The notes beneath the pieces were generated by a model. It did no database searches and was not told where the DNA came from. It was given only the letters and a program-made list of their open reading frames with translations. A DNA stretch of 64,000 bases, from NCBI RefSeq assembly GCF_023701745.1, contig NZ_JAJOZB010000001.1:2982501-3046500 (forward strand), in the 5' to 3' direction. The translations under genes and the position numbers were made by a program. Shown here piece after piece: positions 1 through 8,732 of the stretch. Positions within the stretch are counted from its first letter, which is position 1. Each line of letters opens with the position of its first letter. Origin of the DNA: Streptomyces sp. RKAG293 (GTDB taxonomy: Bacteria > Actinomycetota > Actinomycetes > Streptomycetales > Streptomycetaceae).

Positions 1-1
1 C

Positions 2-124
2 CGCGTGCCGCGCTTCGTCAAGCAGTACGCGCAGCTGCGCTCGGCGCTCGGTGACGCGGCGAAGGCGTTCGCCGAGGACGTGACGGGCGGGGCGTACCCG
101 GCCGAGGAGCACAGCTTCCACTAA
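2..124 (+). CDS. panB: 3-methyl-2-oxobutanoate hydroxymethyltransferase, C-terminal end only
   Basis: The window opens inside a gene; only the last 40 residues are visible, in the frame beginning at base 2. The tail reads RVPRFVKQYAQL and ends GGAYPAEEHSFH, which matches the usual C-terminus of PanB (PRFVK, then GxxPxxEH). PanB is the cytoplasmic enzyme that moves a hydroxymethyl group from 5,10-methylene-tetrahydrofolate to 2-oxoisovalerate, the first step of pantothenate and CoA synthesis. The catalytic barrel lies outside the window, so the call rests on the tail alone. Confidence 0.8.
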   Translation, partial: RVPRFVKQYAQLRSALGDAAKAFAEDVTGGAYPAEEHSFH

Positions 125-272
125 GCCGTGGCTCAGCAGGACGGGGTAAGGCAGGGCCGTTCCGGATCCGGACGACTCGTTCGCCGGCGGGTGAGTCGTC
201 CGGGCCCGGGATGCGTACTACAGGGTGAGCGCCGCCAGCGGCGGCGAACCCCGCACAGTACGGGAAGTCATC

Positions 273-818
273 ATGCCTATCACCCTCACCAGCAGAACGG
301 CGGCGGCCGGAGCTTTCGCCGCCGCGGCGCTGCTGGCACTCAGCGCATGCGGATCCTCGAATTCCGGCAGCGGTGGCGACACCACCCCGCCCCCGCCGGC
401 CTCGTCCTCGTCGACCACGGCCGGCGCGGGGCTGGCGGCGGCGCAGGACGCCAAGCTCGGCGCGATCGTCACGGACGCCCAGGGCTTCACGCTCTACCGG
501 TTCGACAAGGACAAGGCCGCCCCGCCGACGTCCAACTGCGCCGGACAGTGCGCGGCCATCTGGCCGGCTGTCGCCGCGGTCAGCACCGTCAAGGGCGTCG
601 ACCTGCACCTCGTCGGCACGGTCACCCGCCCGGACGGCAGCAAGCAGGCCACTCTCGGCGGCTGGCCGCTGTATCGCTACAGCGGTGACGCCAAGGCCGG
701 CGACACGCATGGTCAGGGCGTCGGCGGCACCTGGTTCGCGGTGGCTCCCGACGGCACGAAGGCCGGCGGTACGGCGCAGTCGCCCGCACCGTCCGATACC
801 GGGTCGAACGGGTACTGA
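273..818 (+). CDS. secreted lipoprotein with two COG4315-type repeats
   Basis: 181 residues from the ATG at 273; an in-frame upstream GTG would add 16 residues with no signal character. The start has a short charged N-terminus, an alanine-rich hydrophobic stretch and a lipobox LSAC, so it should be lipid-anchored outside the membrane. After a Ser/Thr/Pro linker come two related segments typical of the 'secreted repeat of unknown function' family: GFTLYRFDKD followed by a CAGQCAAIWP cysteine pair, and GGWPLYRYSGD followed by GTWFAVAPDG. The stop overlaps the ECF sigma factor start (TGATG), so the two are translationally coupled. A sensory or redox role upstream of the sigma/anti-sigma pair is inference; the biochemical function of the family is unknown. 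Confidence 0.85.
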   Translation: MPITLTSRTAAAGAFAAAALLALSACGSSNSGSGGDTTPPPPASSSSTTAGAGLAAAQDAKLGAIVTDAQGFTLYRFDKDKAAPPTSNCAGQCAAIWPAVAAVSTVKGVDLHLVGTVTRPDGSKQATLGGWPLYRYSGDAKAGDTHGQGVGGTWFAVAPDGTKAGGTAQSPAPSDTGSNGY

Positions 819-1411
819 TGCAGAACCACTCATCGCCGACACTCGCGCCGCGGCGCCGGGTACGACAGGATGCCGCCGTGGACGGGGATCCCACCGGGCC
901 GCTCCCGGAAGAGGAATTCATGCGCGCGCTGTACCGCGAACACGCGGGCGCGCTGCTCGGCTTTGTGCTGAACCTGGTGGGTGGTGACCGGTATCTGGCG
1001 GAGGACGTCGTCCAGGAGACGCTGCTGCGGGCCTGGAAGAGCGCGGGACGGCTGGATCCGGCGGCCCGTTCGCTGCGGCCCTGGCTGGTGACCGTCGCGC
1101 GACGTATCGTGATCGACGGCCATCGCAGCCGGCAGTCCCGTCCGCCGGAGGCACCACCGGCCGCACTCGACCAGCTGCCCGCCGAGGACGAACTCGACCG
1201 GTCGCTGCGGCTCATGACGATCTCCGACGCACTCGGCGATCTGACCGAGGCGCACCGGCAGGTGCTGATCGAGACGTATTTCGCGGGCCGTACGGTGACC
1301 GAGGCGGCGGACGAGCTGGGCGTACCGCCCGGCACGGTGCGCTCCAGGGTGTTCTACGCCCTGCGGGCGCTCAGGAACGCACTGGAGGAGAGAGGGGTGA
1401 CCACCTCATGA
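818..1411 (+). CDS. ECF-type RNA polymerase sigma factor
   Basis: 197 residues with the two sigma domains expected of an ECF factor. Region 2 runs from YREHAGALLGFVLNL to AEDVVQETLLRAW (about residues 40-75). Region 4 spans LTEAHRQVLIETYFAGRTV and GVPPGTVRSRVFYALRALR (about 145-190). There is no C-terminal extension. The ATG at 818 overlaps the lipoprotein stop; a GTG at 879 is a possible shorter start. Its own stop overlaps the next gene (ATGA), which encodes a zinc anti-sigma factor, so the three genes form one unit. By analogy with SigK/SigL-type ECF systems it is held inactive by that partner until a signal at the envelope releases it. The signal and target promoters cannot be read here. 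Confidence 0.9.
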   Translation: MQNHSSPTLAPRRRVRQDAAVDGDPTGPLPEEEFMRALYREHAGALLGFVLNLVGGDRYLAEDVVQETLLRAWKSAGRLDPAARSLRPWLVTVARRIVIDGHRSRQSRPPEAPPAALDQLPAEDELDRSLRLMTISDALGDLTEAHRQVLIETYFAGRTVTEAADELGVPPGTVRSRVFYALRALRNALEERGVTTS

Positions 1412-2199
1412 CGGAGTACGCACCCGGACCGGGGGCACCCCCCGACCCGCACCTGGACGTCGGCGCCTACCTCATCGGCGCGCTGGACGACGACGCGATG
1501 ACGCGCTTCGAGCAGCACCTCGCGGGCTGCGAGGAGTGCGGACGGCAGCTGGACGAGCTGAGCGGACTCGTACCGCTCCTCGGTGAGCTGCGGCAGAGCG
1601 GCGGCGTACCGGAGCCCGTGCGGGAGTGGCCGTCCGGCGCGACGTCCGCGCGGCCGCCTGCGCAGCCGTTCCCGCAGCCGTTCCCCGAGCCCGCCGCGCA
1701 GCCCTACGCCCAGCGGACCGTACAGCCGGCCCAGCAGATCGCGACACACCGTCCCAGGCGGCGGCCCGGCCGCGGCCGGCGGCTGGTGCTCGCACTGGCG
1801 GCCTGCGGAGTGCTGGCCCTCGGCGGCTCGGCCGTCGCGGTCCTCGTCACCCAGCAGGACGGCGGGGCGCCGGCGGCGGCCGCGCAGTTCACCGCGGGCG
1901 ACCCGGCGACCGGGGCCAGTGCCACGGTCGGTGTCACCGGCAAGAAGTGGGGCACCCAGGTGGACCTCAAGCTCTCCGGCGTCAACGGCCCGCTGACCTG
2001 CAGTCTGGTGGCCGTGGGCCGGGACGGCAGCCGGCAGACCGTCGCCACCTGGTCGGTTCCGGCCGCCGGGTACGGCACCACCGCGCAGCCCGAGCCGCTC
2101 ACCGTCCAGGGTGCGGCGGCCCTCTCCCCCACCGACATCACCGGCTTCGACGTCGTCACCTCCTCCGGGCAGCACCTGGTCACCGTTCCGACCACCTGA
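1408..2199 (+). CDS. zinc-type anti-sigma factor (membrane-spanning, RsrA/RskA-like)
   Basis: 263 residues. An N-terminal zf-HC2 anti-sigma domain carries the HLAGCEECGRQ motif (H-x3-C-x2-C, about residues 36-43). It is followed by a proline/glutamine-rich cytoplasmic linker, one transmembrane helix (LVLALAACGVLALGGSAVAVL, near residues 128-148) and an extracellular domain rich in beta-type sequence. This is the normal layout of an anti-sigma factor that binds its ECF partner inside and senses outside. It starts inside the sigma gene (ATGA), the usual arrangement for 1:1 expression. About 130 bp separate it from the ABC genes. Confidence 0.87.
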   Translation: MTEYAPGPGAPPDPHLDVGAYLIGALDDDAMTRFEQHLAGCEECGRQLDELSGLVPLLGELRQSGGVPEPVREWPSGATSARPPAQPFPQPFPEPAAQPYAQRTVQPAQQIATHRPRRRPGRGRRLVLALAACGVLALGGSAVAVLVTQQDGGAPAAAAQFTAGDPATGASATVGVTGKKWGTQVDLKLSGVNGPLTCSLVAVGRDGSRQTVATWSVPAAGYGTTAQPEPLTVQGAAALSPTDITGFDVVTSSGQHLVTVPTT

Positions 2200-2331
2200 C
2201 GGCCGTGTGGTCGCCGGTCCGACGGCCGGCCGATCACCGTGTCATCGCCGTGTGATCGCGGTGTCAGCCCGGTGGGGGCGGTGTCGGTGGCATGTCGGTC
2301 CGCTGTCAGTGAGGCCCGCCATGGTTGACAC

Positions 2332-3399
2332 ATGACGACGCGACAGAGTGACAAGTTGGGCGCCGCCGTCGAGGTACGGGGGCTGGTCAAGCACTATGGC
2401 GAGACGAAAGCCCTGGACGGTGTCGACCTCGACGTTCGGCAGGGCACCGTGCTCGGTGTGCTGGGGCCGAACGGGGCCGGAAAGACGACGCTGGTACGGG
2501 TGCTGTCCACCCTGATCCAGCCGGACGCGGGCAGTGCCCGGGTCGCCGGATACGACGTACTCAGGCAGCCGCGGCAGCTGCGCCGGGTGATCGGTCTGAC
2601 CGGGCAGTACGCCTCGGTGGACGAGAAGCTCTCCGGCCGGGAGAACCTCTACATGATCGGGCGGCTGCTCGATCTGTCCCGCAAGGACGCGCGGTCCCGC
2701 GCCGACGGGCTGCTGGAGCGGTTCTCGCTCACCGAGGCCGCCAAGCGGCCGGCGAGCGGGTACTCCGGCGGCATGCGGCGCCGGCTCGACCTCGCGGCCT
2801 CCATGATCGGCAACCCGTCGGTGCTCTATCTGGACGAGCCGACGACGGGCCTGGACCCGCGCACCCGCAACGAGGTGTGGGCCGAGGTCAAGCGGATGGT
2901 CGCCGAGGGCGCGACGGTCCTGCTGACCACGCAGTACATGGAGGAGGCCGAGCAGCTCGCCGACGAGCTGACGGTCATCGACCGCGGCCGGGTGATCGCC
3001 AACGGCCGGGTGGCCGAGCTCAAGGCCAAGGTCGGCGGGCGGACCCTGCAGATCCGGCCGAGCGACACGCTGACGCTGCCCGCGATGTCGGCGGCGCTCG
3101 CCGACGCGGGTCTCGACGGGGTGGCCGGCGCCACCGTCGACCACGCGGAGGGCGTGCTCAATGTGCCGATCCTCAGCGACGAGCAACTGACCGCGGTGGT
3201 CGGGCTGCTGGGCACCCGCGGTTTCGGCATCGCCGGGATAGGGACCCATCTCCCCAGCCTGGACGAGGTGTTCCTCTCCATCACCGGCCAGAAGCCGGAC
3301 CAGGACGGGCCGTCCGGCAGCGCCGGGCAGGCCGTTCCCGGCGAGCAGTCCGGGTCCGTCACCGAGAAGTCCGACGCAGAACAGGGGGTAGCGGCATGA
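2332..3399 (+). CDS. ABC transporter ATP-binding protein, DrrA (daunorubicin resistance) family
   Basis: 355 residues. Walker A is GPNGAGKTT (about residues 45-53), the signature is YSGGMRRRLDLA and Walker B is VLYLDEPTTGLDP, followed by the TQYMEEAEQLAD switch region. A long C-terminal extension after the nucleotide-binding domain is typical of DrrA exporters. It would power an ABC-2 permease that pumps hydrophobic drugs, lipids or polymers out of the cell. The next gene, overlapping by ATGA, is the permease. That permease appears frameshifted in this sequence, so whether the transporter works is uncertain. Confidence 0.92.
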   Translation: MTTRQSDKLGAAVEVRGLVKHYGETKALDGVDLDVRQGTVLGVLGPNGAGKTTLVRVLSTLIQPDAGSARVAGYDVLRQPRQLRRVIGLTGQYASVDEKLSGRENLYMIGRLLDLSRKDARSRADGLLERFSLTEAAKRPASGYSGGMRRRLDLAASMIGNPSVLYLDEPTTGLDPRTRNEVWAEVKRMVAEGATVLLTTQYMEEAEQLADELTVIDRGRVIANGRVAELKAKVGGRTLQIRPSDTLTLPAMSAALADAGLDGVAGATVDHAEGVLNVPILSDEQLTAVVGLLGTRGFGIAGIGTHLPSLDEVFLSITGQKPDQDGPSGSAGQAVPGEQSGSVTEKSDAEQGVAA

Positions 3400-4225
3400 G
3401 CGCCGCAGTCATCACCACCACCGCGCCCGCCAAGGCGCAGTCACACGAGGGCCGGATAGGGTTCCGGGCCAATCTGCGGCACATCGGGGCGCTCGCGCGC
3501 CGCAACATGCTGCAGATCAAGGAAGACCCGGAGTCGATGTTCGACGCCGTGCTGATGCCGATCATCTTCACGCTGCTGTTCGTCTTCGTCTTCGGCGGCG
3601 CGATCTCCGGCAAGGGCCATCAGCAGGAGTACGTGAACTACGTGGTCCCCGGCCTGATGGCGATGATGGGCATGAACATCTCGATGGCCGTCGGCAGCGG
3701 TGTCAACCAGGACTTCAACACCGGTGTGATGGACCGCTTCCGCACCATGCCGATCGCCCGCTCCTCGGTGCTGATCGCCAAGATCGTCGTGGAGATCGGC
3801 CGGATGCTGGTCGCCACCACGATTCTGCTGATCATGGGATTCATCCTCGGCCTGTCGATCTCCACGTCCGTGTTCCACCTGCTGGCCGCGGTCGCGCTCT
3901 CGATGGTCTTCGGGGCTTCACTCATGTGGATCTTCATCCTGCTCGGGCTGACGATGAAGACCGCGCAGGCCGTACAGGGGTGGCCATGCTCGTCCTGATG
4001 CCGCTGCAGTTCGGATCGTCGATCTTCGCACCGACGACGACGATGCCGGGCTGGCTGCAGAACTTCACCGATGTCAATCCGCTGTCGAACCTGGCGGACT
4101 CCGCGCGGAACCTGATGAACGGCGGGCCCGTCGCCCACTCCGTCCTGGTCACCCTGGCCTGGTCGGTCGGCATCACGCTGGTGACGGCGCCGCTGGCCAT
4201 CCGCAAGTTCCGCACCAAGACCTGA
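3396..4225 (+). pseudogene. ABC-2 type permease, DrrB-like, interrupted by an apparent 1-bp frameshift
   Basis: The first part (from the ATG at 3396, overlapping the ATPase stop) reads MSAAVITTTAPAKAQ and has several hydrophobic helices, ending ...TMKTAQAVQGWPCSS at 3998. Family members continue AQAVQGVAMLVLMPLQFGS, and exactly that continuation (VAMLVLMPLQFGSSIFAPT to IRKFRTKT) is present in another frame to 4225. The break is at a run of four G (3977-3980) where five would restore the frame; 830 nt plus one base gives a 276-codon gene, a normal DrrB length. The rest of the protein is undamaged. The cause may be a sequencing or assembly error in a homopolymer, or a real recent mutation; one cannot tell from the sequence. 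Confidence 0.85.
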
Positions 4226-4234
4226 CCGGCACCC

Positions 4235-4255
4235 GCCGGCCCGGTCCGGGCCGGC
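4235..4255. terminator. bidirectional terminator hairpin between convergent genes
   Basis: A perfect 10-bp GC inverted repeat (GCCGGCCCGG, one-base spacer, then its complement) lies just after the permease stop and just after the stop of the convergent minus-strand regulator. It has no T-tract, as is usual for Streptomyces terminators. Confidence 0.6.
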
Positions 4256-4274
4256 ACCCGTGGCAGAACCCGTG

Positions 4275-7200
4275 TCAGTCCTCGGCACGCATCAGGGCGA
4301 TGGTCTCCATGGCGGAGAGGCCATCGCCCTCGGCGTACGCGACGTCGTACGCGGCATCGCCGATCAGCGCCCGCAGGGCCTGCTCGGCCTCCGCCAGTTC
4401 CAGCCGCTCCAGCGGGGAGGGGGTGGTGGGCCGCAGCCGGTCGTGCGCGCCGAGGATGGTCGCGGCCCGGCCGGCGAACGCCGCCGACTCCTGCGGGGTG
4501 GCCGCCGAGGACGCCTTGGCGACCAGGATCGCCTCCGCCACCGGCACCAGCAGCATGCCGATCCGCGGCGCGATGACCTCGGTCAGCGTGCTGCTGCCCA
4601 ACTCCTCGAGCCCCTCGCGCAGCAGCGCCAGGCCCCCGTCGGGGTCGCCGCTCCGGCAGGTCAGCCAGCCCTTGATCCCGCGCAGCATTCCCTGGATGAA
4701 CGTCGGGACGCCGACCGGCGGGACGGCCAGCATCTCGTCGACCAGGGCGTGGCCCTCGTCGAGGTCCCCCCGGCGGGCCAGCATCGCGCAGAGCAGGACG
4801 CGCCCGTAGAAGGCGGAGCCGCCCGCGGCGGGACCGATCTCGTCGGCGTCCTCGATCGCCGCCCGGAGCATCGTCTCGCCCGCTTCGGCGTCCCCGATGT
4901 TGACGATCATGTCGGCGAGCCGCACCTTGAGCAGCGGCACCTGCTGGTGCGAACCCAGCTCCCGGGCCATCGTGATCGCCTCGCGGCAGCACTCGGCCGA
5001 GCGCTCCCACTGACCGCTGTTCGAGCACGCCTCGGCCTCGGCGGCGAGCGCCTCGGTCATCCCCCAGCGGTCGCCGACCTGCGCGAACAGCTCCCGGCTC
5101 TCCCGGACGTCGGCCATCGACTGGTCGAGCTTCTCCGTCACGTCGTTGAGCGTCTTGGCCCGGATCTGCAGGGCGAACGCCAGCTCCCAGGGCCCGCCGA
5201 ACTCGCGGCAGCTCAGCACCAGGTTGTCCGCGAGCTCCGGCAGCCGCTCGAACTCCCCGGACAGGAAGGCCGCGAAGGGACTCATCAGTCCCGGCCGCCG
5301 GGCGGTCTGCGGCAGGTGCGGCGGATAGGCCTCGATGATCGCCCGGCCGATCCTGGCGACCTCGGGCTCGCCCCAACGGGTCTCCATGCCGCCTTCGTTG
5401 GTGACGAACCGCATCATCCGCACCCAGCGCCGCGCCTCGTCCAGCTGCTCCCGGCCCATCGGCGGCGGCGTCTCGAGCGGCCCGCGCTCCACCGGTTCCA
5501 GCACGGGCGGTTCGTCGAAGGGGTCGGGTCCCAGTGCCGCAACGGCGGCCGGCCAGGTCAGCTGCTCGGTGTAGTAGTTGCGCATCTCCCAGAACCAGCC
5601 GCAGGCCAGCAGCAGGTACAGCGCCTCCTGCTCGTCGCCCAGCTCGACGGCGCGGCGCAGCGCGACCCGCAGGTTCTCGTGCTCGCGCTCCACCCGTGCC
5701 AGCCACAGCAGTTGCTCGGAGCCGCGCAGCTTCGGGTCGGCGATGCGGATGTACTCGCGGAAGCAGCGCAGATGGCGGCCCTCGACGACCGCGCGCTCAC
5801 CGGACTCGTCGAGCCGCTCGGCCGCGTACTCGGCGATGGTCTCCAGCATCCGGTAGCGGGCGCCGTCGTCGGTGAGGTCGGCGAGGACCAGCGACTTGTC
5901 GACGAGCGACCCGAGCAGCGCCGCGGCGTCGGCGGCGTCGATCCCGTCGCCGGAGCACACCTCCTCGACGGCCTCCAGCGTCCAGCCGCCCGCGAAGACC
6001 GCGAGCCGGCGCAGCAGGCTCCGTTCCGCCGGGTCCAGCAGGTCCCAGCTCCAGTCGACGACCGCGCGCAGCGTCTGCTGGCGCGGCAGTACGGTCCTGC
6101 TCCCGCCGGTGAGCAGCCGGAACCGGTCGTCGAGCCGGTTGGCGAGCTGGCGCGGTGTGAGGCTGCGCAGCCGGGCGGCGGCCAGTTCGATGGCGAGCGG
6201 CAGCCCGTCGAGCCGGCGGCACAGTTCGGCGCACGCGACCGGGTCGTCCTCCACCGTGAACCCGGGCCGGGCGGCGGCGCCCCGGTCGGCGAGCAGCCGC
6301 AGGGCGAACGGGTCCGGCAGCGGGTCCAGCGGCCTGAGCCGTTCACCGGGGACGCCCAGCGGTTCGCGGCTGGTGGCGAGGATCGTGACGTCCGGGCAGT
6401 GCGCGAGGAGCTGCTCCGCGAGGGCGGCGGCCGCGCCGATGACGTGTTCGCAGTTGTCGAGCACCAGCAGCAGGCTGCGGCTCGCGCAGTACTCCGCGAG
6501 CATCCTGGCCGGGTCCTTGGTCTTGCCCTCCGCACCCAGCGCCTGCTCCGTCACGCTGGCGGGGTGCAGCAGCGTCTCGCGCAGGCCGAGCGAGGTGAGC
6601 ACCGCCTCGGGGACCGTCCGCGGATCGCTGACCGGTGCGAGTTCCGCGTACCAGACGCCGTCGGGCCAGCGGTCGCGGAGCAGGTCGCCGGTCTCCTGCG
6701 ACAGCCGGGTCTTGCCGGTGCCGCCGGGTCCGGTGAGGGTGACCAGCCGGGCCGCGGCCAGGTCCTCGCGGATCGCGTCGAGTTCGGCCGACCGGCCGAC
6801 GAAGCTGGTGAGGCGGGCGCGGGCGTTGCCGGAGCGGCGGGCGGCGGGCACGGGCGGCGGCCCGGGAGCGGGCTCGGCACCCGCCGGGAGCGCCGGTTCC
6901 CGGCCACTGTCCTGCGCCGGGTTCAGCAGTTCGGTGTGCAGCGCGCGCAGTTCGGCGCTCGGGTCGGTGCCCAGCTCGTCGGCGAGGTCACGGCGGACGT
7001 CCTCGTACGCGGTGAGCGCGTCGGCGGTGCGGCCGGCGTCGCGCAACGCCCGGATGTGCAGGGCGCGGAGCGACTCGTTGAGCGGATGGGCGGCGGCGAG
7101 GCCGGCGAGTTCGGGCAGCTGCTGGGCCGCGCGGCCGAGCGCGAGCCCCGCGGTGAGGCGCAGCCGGACCGCCTCCAGCCGCAGTTCCTCGCAGCGCACC

Positions 7201-7634
7201 GCGAGCGTGTCCCGGTCGGGCAGATCGGCGAACGCCGCTCCCCGCCACAGTGCGAGGGCGTCCTCCAGCAGGTCGGAGGCCTTCACCGGGTCGCCGTCGG
7301 CCAGCGCCCGGCCGCCCTCGTCCACCAGCCGCTCGAAGCGGTGCGCGTCGACCGCCTCGGGAGCGGCGCACAGCCGGTACCCGCCGTCGGCGGAACCGAT
7401 GGCGTCATGGCCGATGGCCCGGCGCAGCCGCGCGACCAGCGCCTGGAGCGCTCCGGACGCGTTCGCCGGCGGATCGTCCGCCCACAATTCGTCGATCAGG
7501 GCCTCTGCGGTTATCAGCCGCCCGGGGCGCAGGGCCAGCGCGGTCAGCAGCGCGCGCAGGCGCAGCCCCGCGAGCGGGACGGGGGTACCGTCGTCGCGGA
7601 ATGCCTGAGTGGTGCCGAGGATCGCGTAACGCAC
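4275..7634 (-). CDS. SARP/AfsR-type transcriptional regulator with NB-ARC ATPase and TPR-like region
   Basis: 1119 residues, starting MRYAILGTTQAF. Residues 1-90 form the OmpR-like winged helix of SARPs (LIDELWADDPP, ALQALVARLRRAIG, GGYRL). Residues 97-240 are the bacterial transcriptional activator (BTAD) repeat domain, ending ELGTDPSAELRALH. An NB-ARC/AAA-type NTPase begins near 275, with Walker A GPGGTGKT at 302-309 and a Walker B-like LLLVLDNCEH near 390. The remaining roughly 600 residues are alpha-helical and repeat-like. Size and order match AfsR-class regulators that activate secondary metabolism when ATP is bound. It is transcribed alone and converges on the ABC exporter. No linked biosynthetic cluster is seen here, so the target is unknown; regulation of the neighbouring exporter is only a guess. 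Confidence 0.9.
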   Translation of the reverse strand: MRYAILGTTQAFRDDGTPVPLAGLRLRALLTALALRPGRLITAEALIDELWADDPPANASGALQALVARLRRAIGHDAIGSADGGYRLCAAPEAVDAHRFERLVDEGGRALADGDPVKASDLLEDALALWRGAAFADLPDRDTLAVRCEELRLEAVRLRLTAGLALGRAAQQLPELAGLAAAHPLNESLRALHIRALRDAGRTADALTAYEDVRRDLADELGTDPSAELRALHTELLNPAQDSGREPALPAGAEPAPGPPPVPAARRSGNARARLTSFVGRSAELDAIREDLAAARLVTLTGPGGTGKTRLSQETGDLLRDRWPDGVWYAELAPVSDPRTVPEAVLTSLGLRETLLHPASVTEQALGAEGKTKDPARMLAEYCASRSLLLVLDNCEHVIGAAAALAEQLLAHCPDVTILATSREPLGVPGERLRPLDPLPDPFALRLLADRGAAARPGFTVEDDPVACAELCRRLDGLPLAIELAAARLRSLTPRQLANRLDDRFRLLTGGSRTVLPRQQTLRAVVDWSWDLLDPAERSLLRRLAVFAGGWTLEAVEEVCSGDGIDAADAAALLGSLVDKSLVLADLTDDGARYRMLETIAEYAAERLDESGERAVVEGRHLRCFREYIRIADPKLRGSEQLLWLARVEREHENLRVALRRAVELGDEQEALYLLLACGWFWEMRNYYTEQLTWPAAVAALGPDPFDEPPVLEPVERGPLETPPPMGREQLDEARRWVRMMRFVTNEGGMETRWGEPEVARIGRAIIEAYPPHLPQTARRPGLMSPFAAFLSGEFERLPELADNLVLSCREFGGPWELAFALQIRAKTLNDVTEKLDQSMADVRESRELFAQVGDRWGMTEALAAEAEACSNSGQWERSAECCREAITMARELGSHQQVPLLKVRLADMIVNIGDAEAGETMLRAAIEDADEIGPAAGGSAFYGRVLLCAMLARRGDLDEGHALVDEMLAVPPVGVPTFIQGMLRGIKGWLTCRSGDPDGGLALLREGLEELGSSTLTEVIAPRIGMLLVPVAEAILVAKASSAATPQESAAFAGRAATILGAHDRLRPTTPSPLERLELAEAEQALRALIGDAAYDVAYAEGDGLSAMETIALMRAED

Positions 7635-7702
7635 GCCCCCATCTTGCCCTCAATCACGGGACAGGCTTGTAAATTACGGCCGCCCGGCGACATGATCCCC
7701 GT

Positions 7703-8473
7703 ATGAGCAGCACAGACACCCGCAGTGACCACCGGATCAGCCCGATCTTTCTGGGGATCGCGGCGGTCATGGCCGTATCCGGCTGGGCGGTGTGGAGCGG
7801 CTTCTCGTCGAGCCCCGGCTTCGCCGTCTTCCTCTTCGTGGTCTCCGGGTGGGTCGTCTCGCTGTGCCTGCACGAGTACGCCCACGCCCGCACGGCGCTG
7901 CACAGCGGCGACATCACGATAGGCGCCAAGGGCTATCTGACCCTCAACCCGCTGAAGTACACGCACGCGCTGCTCAGCATCGTGCTGCCGGTGCTCTTCG
8001 TGATCATGGGCGGCATCGGGCTGCCCGGCGGCGCGGTCTTCATCGAGCGGGGCCGGATCCAGGGGCGCTGGAAGCACAGTCTGATCTCGGCGGCCGGGCC
8101 GCTGATGAACGTGCTCTTCGCGATCGTCCTGATGCTGCCGTTCGCCTTCGGCGCGACGGACTCGTGGCCGGTCGGCTTCCTGGCGGCGTTCGCGTTCCTG
8201 GCGATGCTCCAGGTGACGGCGGCGGTGCTGAACCTGCTGCCGGTGCCGGGGCTCGACGGCTACGGGATCATCGAGCCGTGGCTGTCGTACGACTTCCGCC
8301 GGCAGGTGGAGCCGTTCGCGCAGTTCGGTCTGCTGGCGGTCTTCGGGTGCCTGTGGATCCCCGAGGTGAACGTGGCGTTCTTCGACTTCGTCTACACCGT
8401 GATGGGCTGGTTCGACGTCCCGGAGGGCGCGATCAGGTACGGCTACACGCTCTTCAGGTTCTGGTCGTCCTGA
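7703..8473 (+). CDS. site-2 protease-like M50 zinc metallopeptidase (membrane)
   Basis: 256 residues with about six hydrophobic helices. The zinc motif HEYAHA (HExxH, residues 57-61) lies in a membrane helix, and the third ligand motif is probably the Asp of NLLPVPGLDG near residue 185, as in rhomboid-like S2P enzymes of the FtsH/YwhC subgroup. These proteases cut membrane proteins within the bilayer. It is divergent from the SARP gene (about 70 bp between start codons) and its 3' end overlaps a small minus-strand gene by 31 bp. No substrate can be inferred. Confidence 0.88.
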   Translation: MSSTDTRSDHRISPIFLGIAAVMAVSGWAVWSGFSSSPGFAVFLFVVSGWVVSLCLHEYAHARTALHSGDITIGAKGYLTLNPLKYTHALLSIVLPVLFVIMGGIGLPGGAVFIERGRIQGRWKHSLISAAGPLMNVLFAIVLMLPFAFGATDSWPVGFLAAFAFLAMLQVTAAVLNLLPVPGLDGYGIIEPWLSYDFRRQVEPFAQFGLLAVFGCLWIPEVNVAFFDFVYTVMGWFDVPEGAIRYGYTLFRFWSS

Positions 8474-8643
8474 GCCCTGGCGTCGGCCTTCGCCTTGCGC
8501 ACGTAGTACCAGCACATGTTGCTGGACAGGCCCGCCAGCAGGATCCAGACGATGCCGGTCCAGCTGCCGTTCGCGAAGGAGACGACGGCCGCGGCGACCG
8601 TGAGCAGGAACACGGCGAGGGCGTAGACGGCGAGGCGGGGCAT
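8443..8643 (-). CDS. small membrane protein, 66 residues
   Basis: Begins MPRLAVYALAVFLL after a good ribosome-binding site (GGAGCTCC). It has two predicted transmembrane helices, VYALAVFLLTVAAAVVSFA and IVWILLAGLSSNMCWYY, followed by a charged tail. A longer in-frame upstream reading has no protein-like character, so the internal ATG at 8643 is chosen. The 3' end overlaps the convergent M50 protease gene. I do not recognise a function. Confidence 0.7.
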   Translation of the reverse strand: MPRLAVYALAVFLLTVAAAVVSFANGSWTGIVWILLAGLSSNMCWYYVRKAKADARAQDDQNLKSV

Positions 8644-8732
8644 GGGGAGGAGCTCCTGTCCGGAAACCGGTGACATACGGTCCTGACGATTGTCCCCCAC
8701 ACCCCGCCGTGCCCCACGACCCGCCCGTCGCG

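Noticed and set aside
4275..7634. A secondary-metabolite cluster around the SARP regulator
   Set aside because: No polyketide, peptide or terpene synthase or tailoring set lies nearby; only an ABC exporter and unrelated genes.
4260..7706. A very long plus-strand open frame (over 1100 codons) opposite the SARP regulator
   Set aside because: Its translation is Arg/Gly/Pro-rich without domains, the usual mirror of a GC-rich gene; the minus-strand frame has complete SARP, BTAD and NB-ARC motifs.
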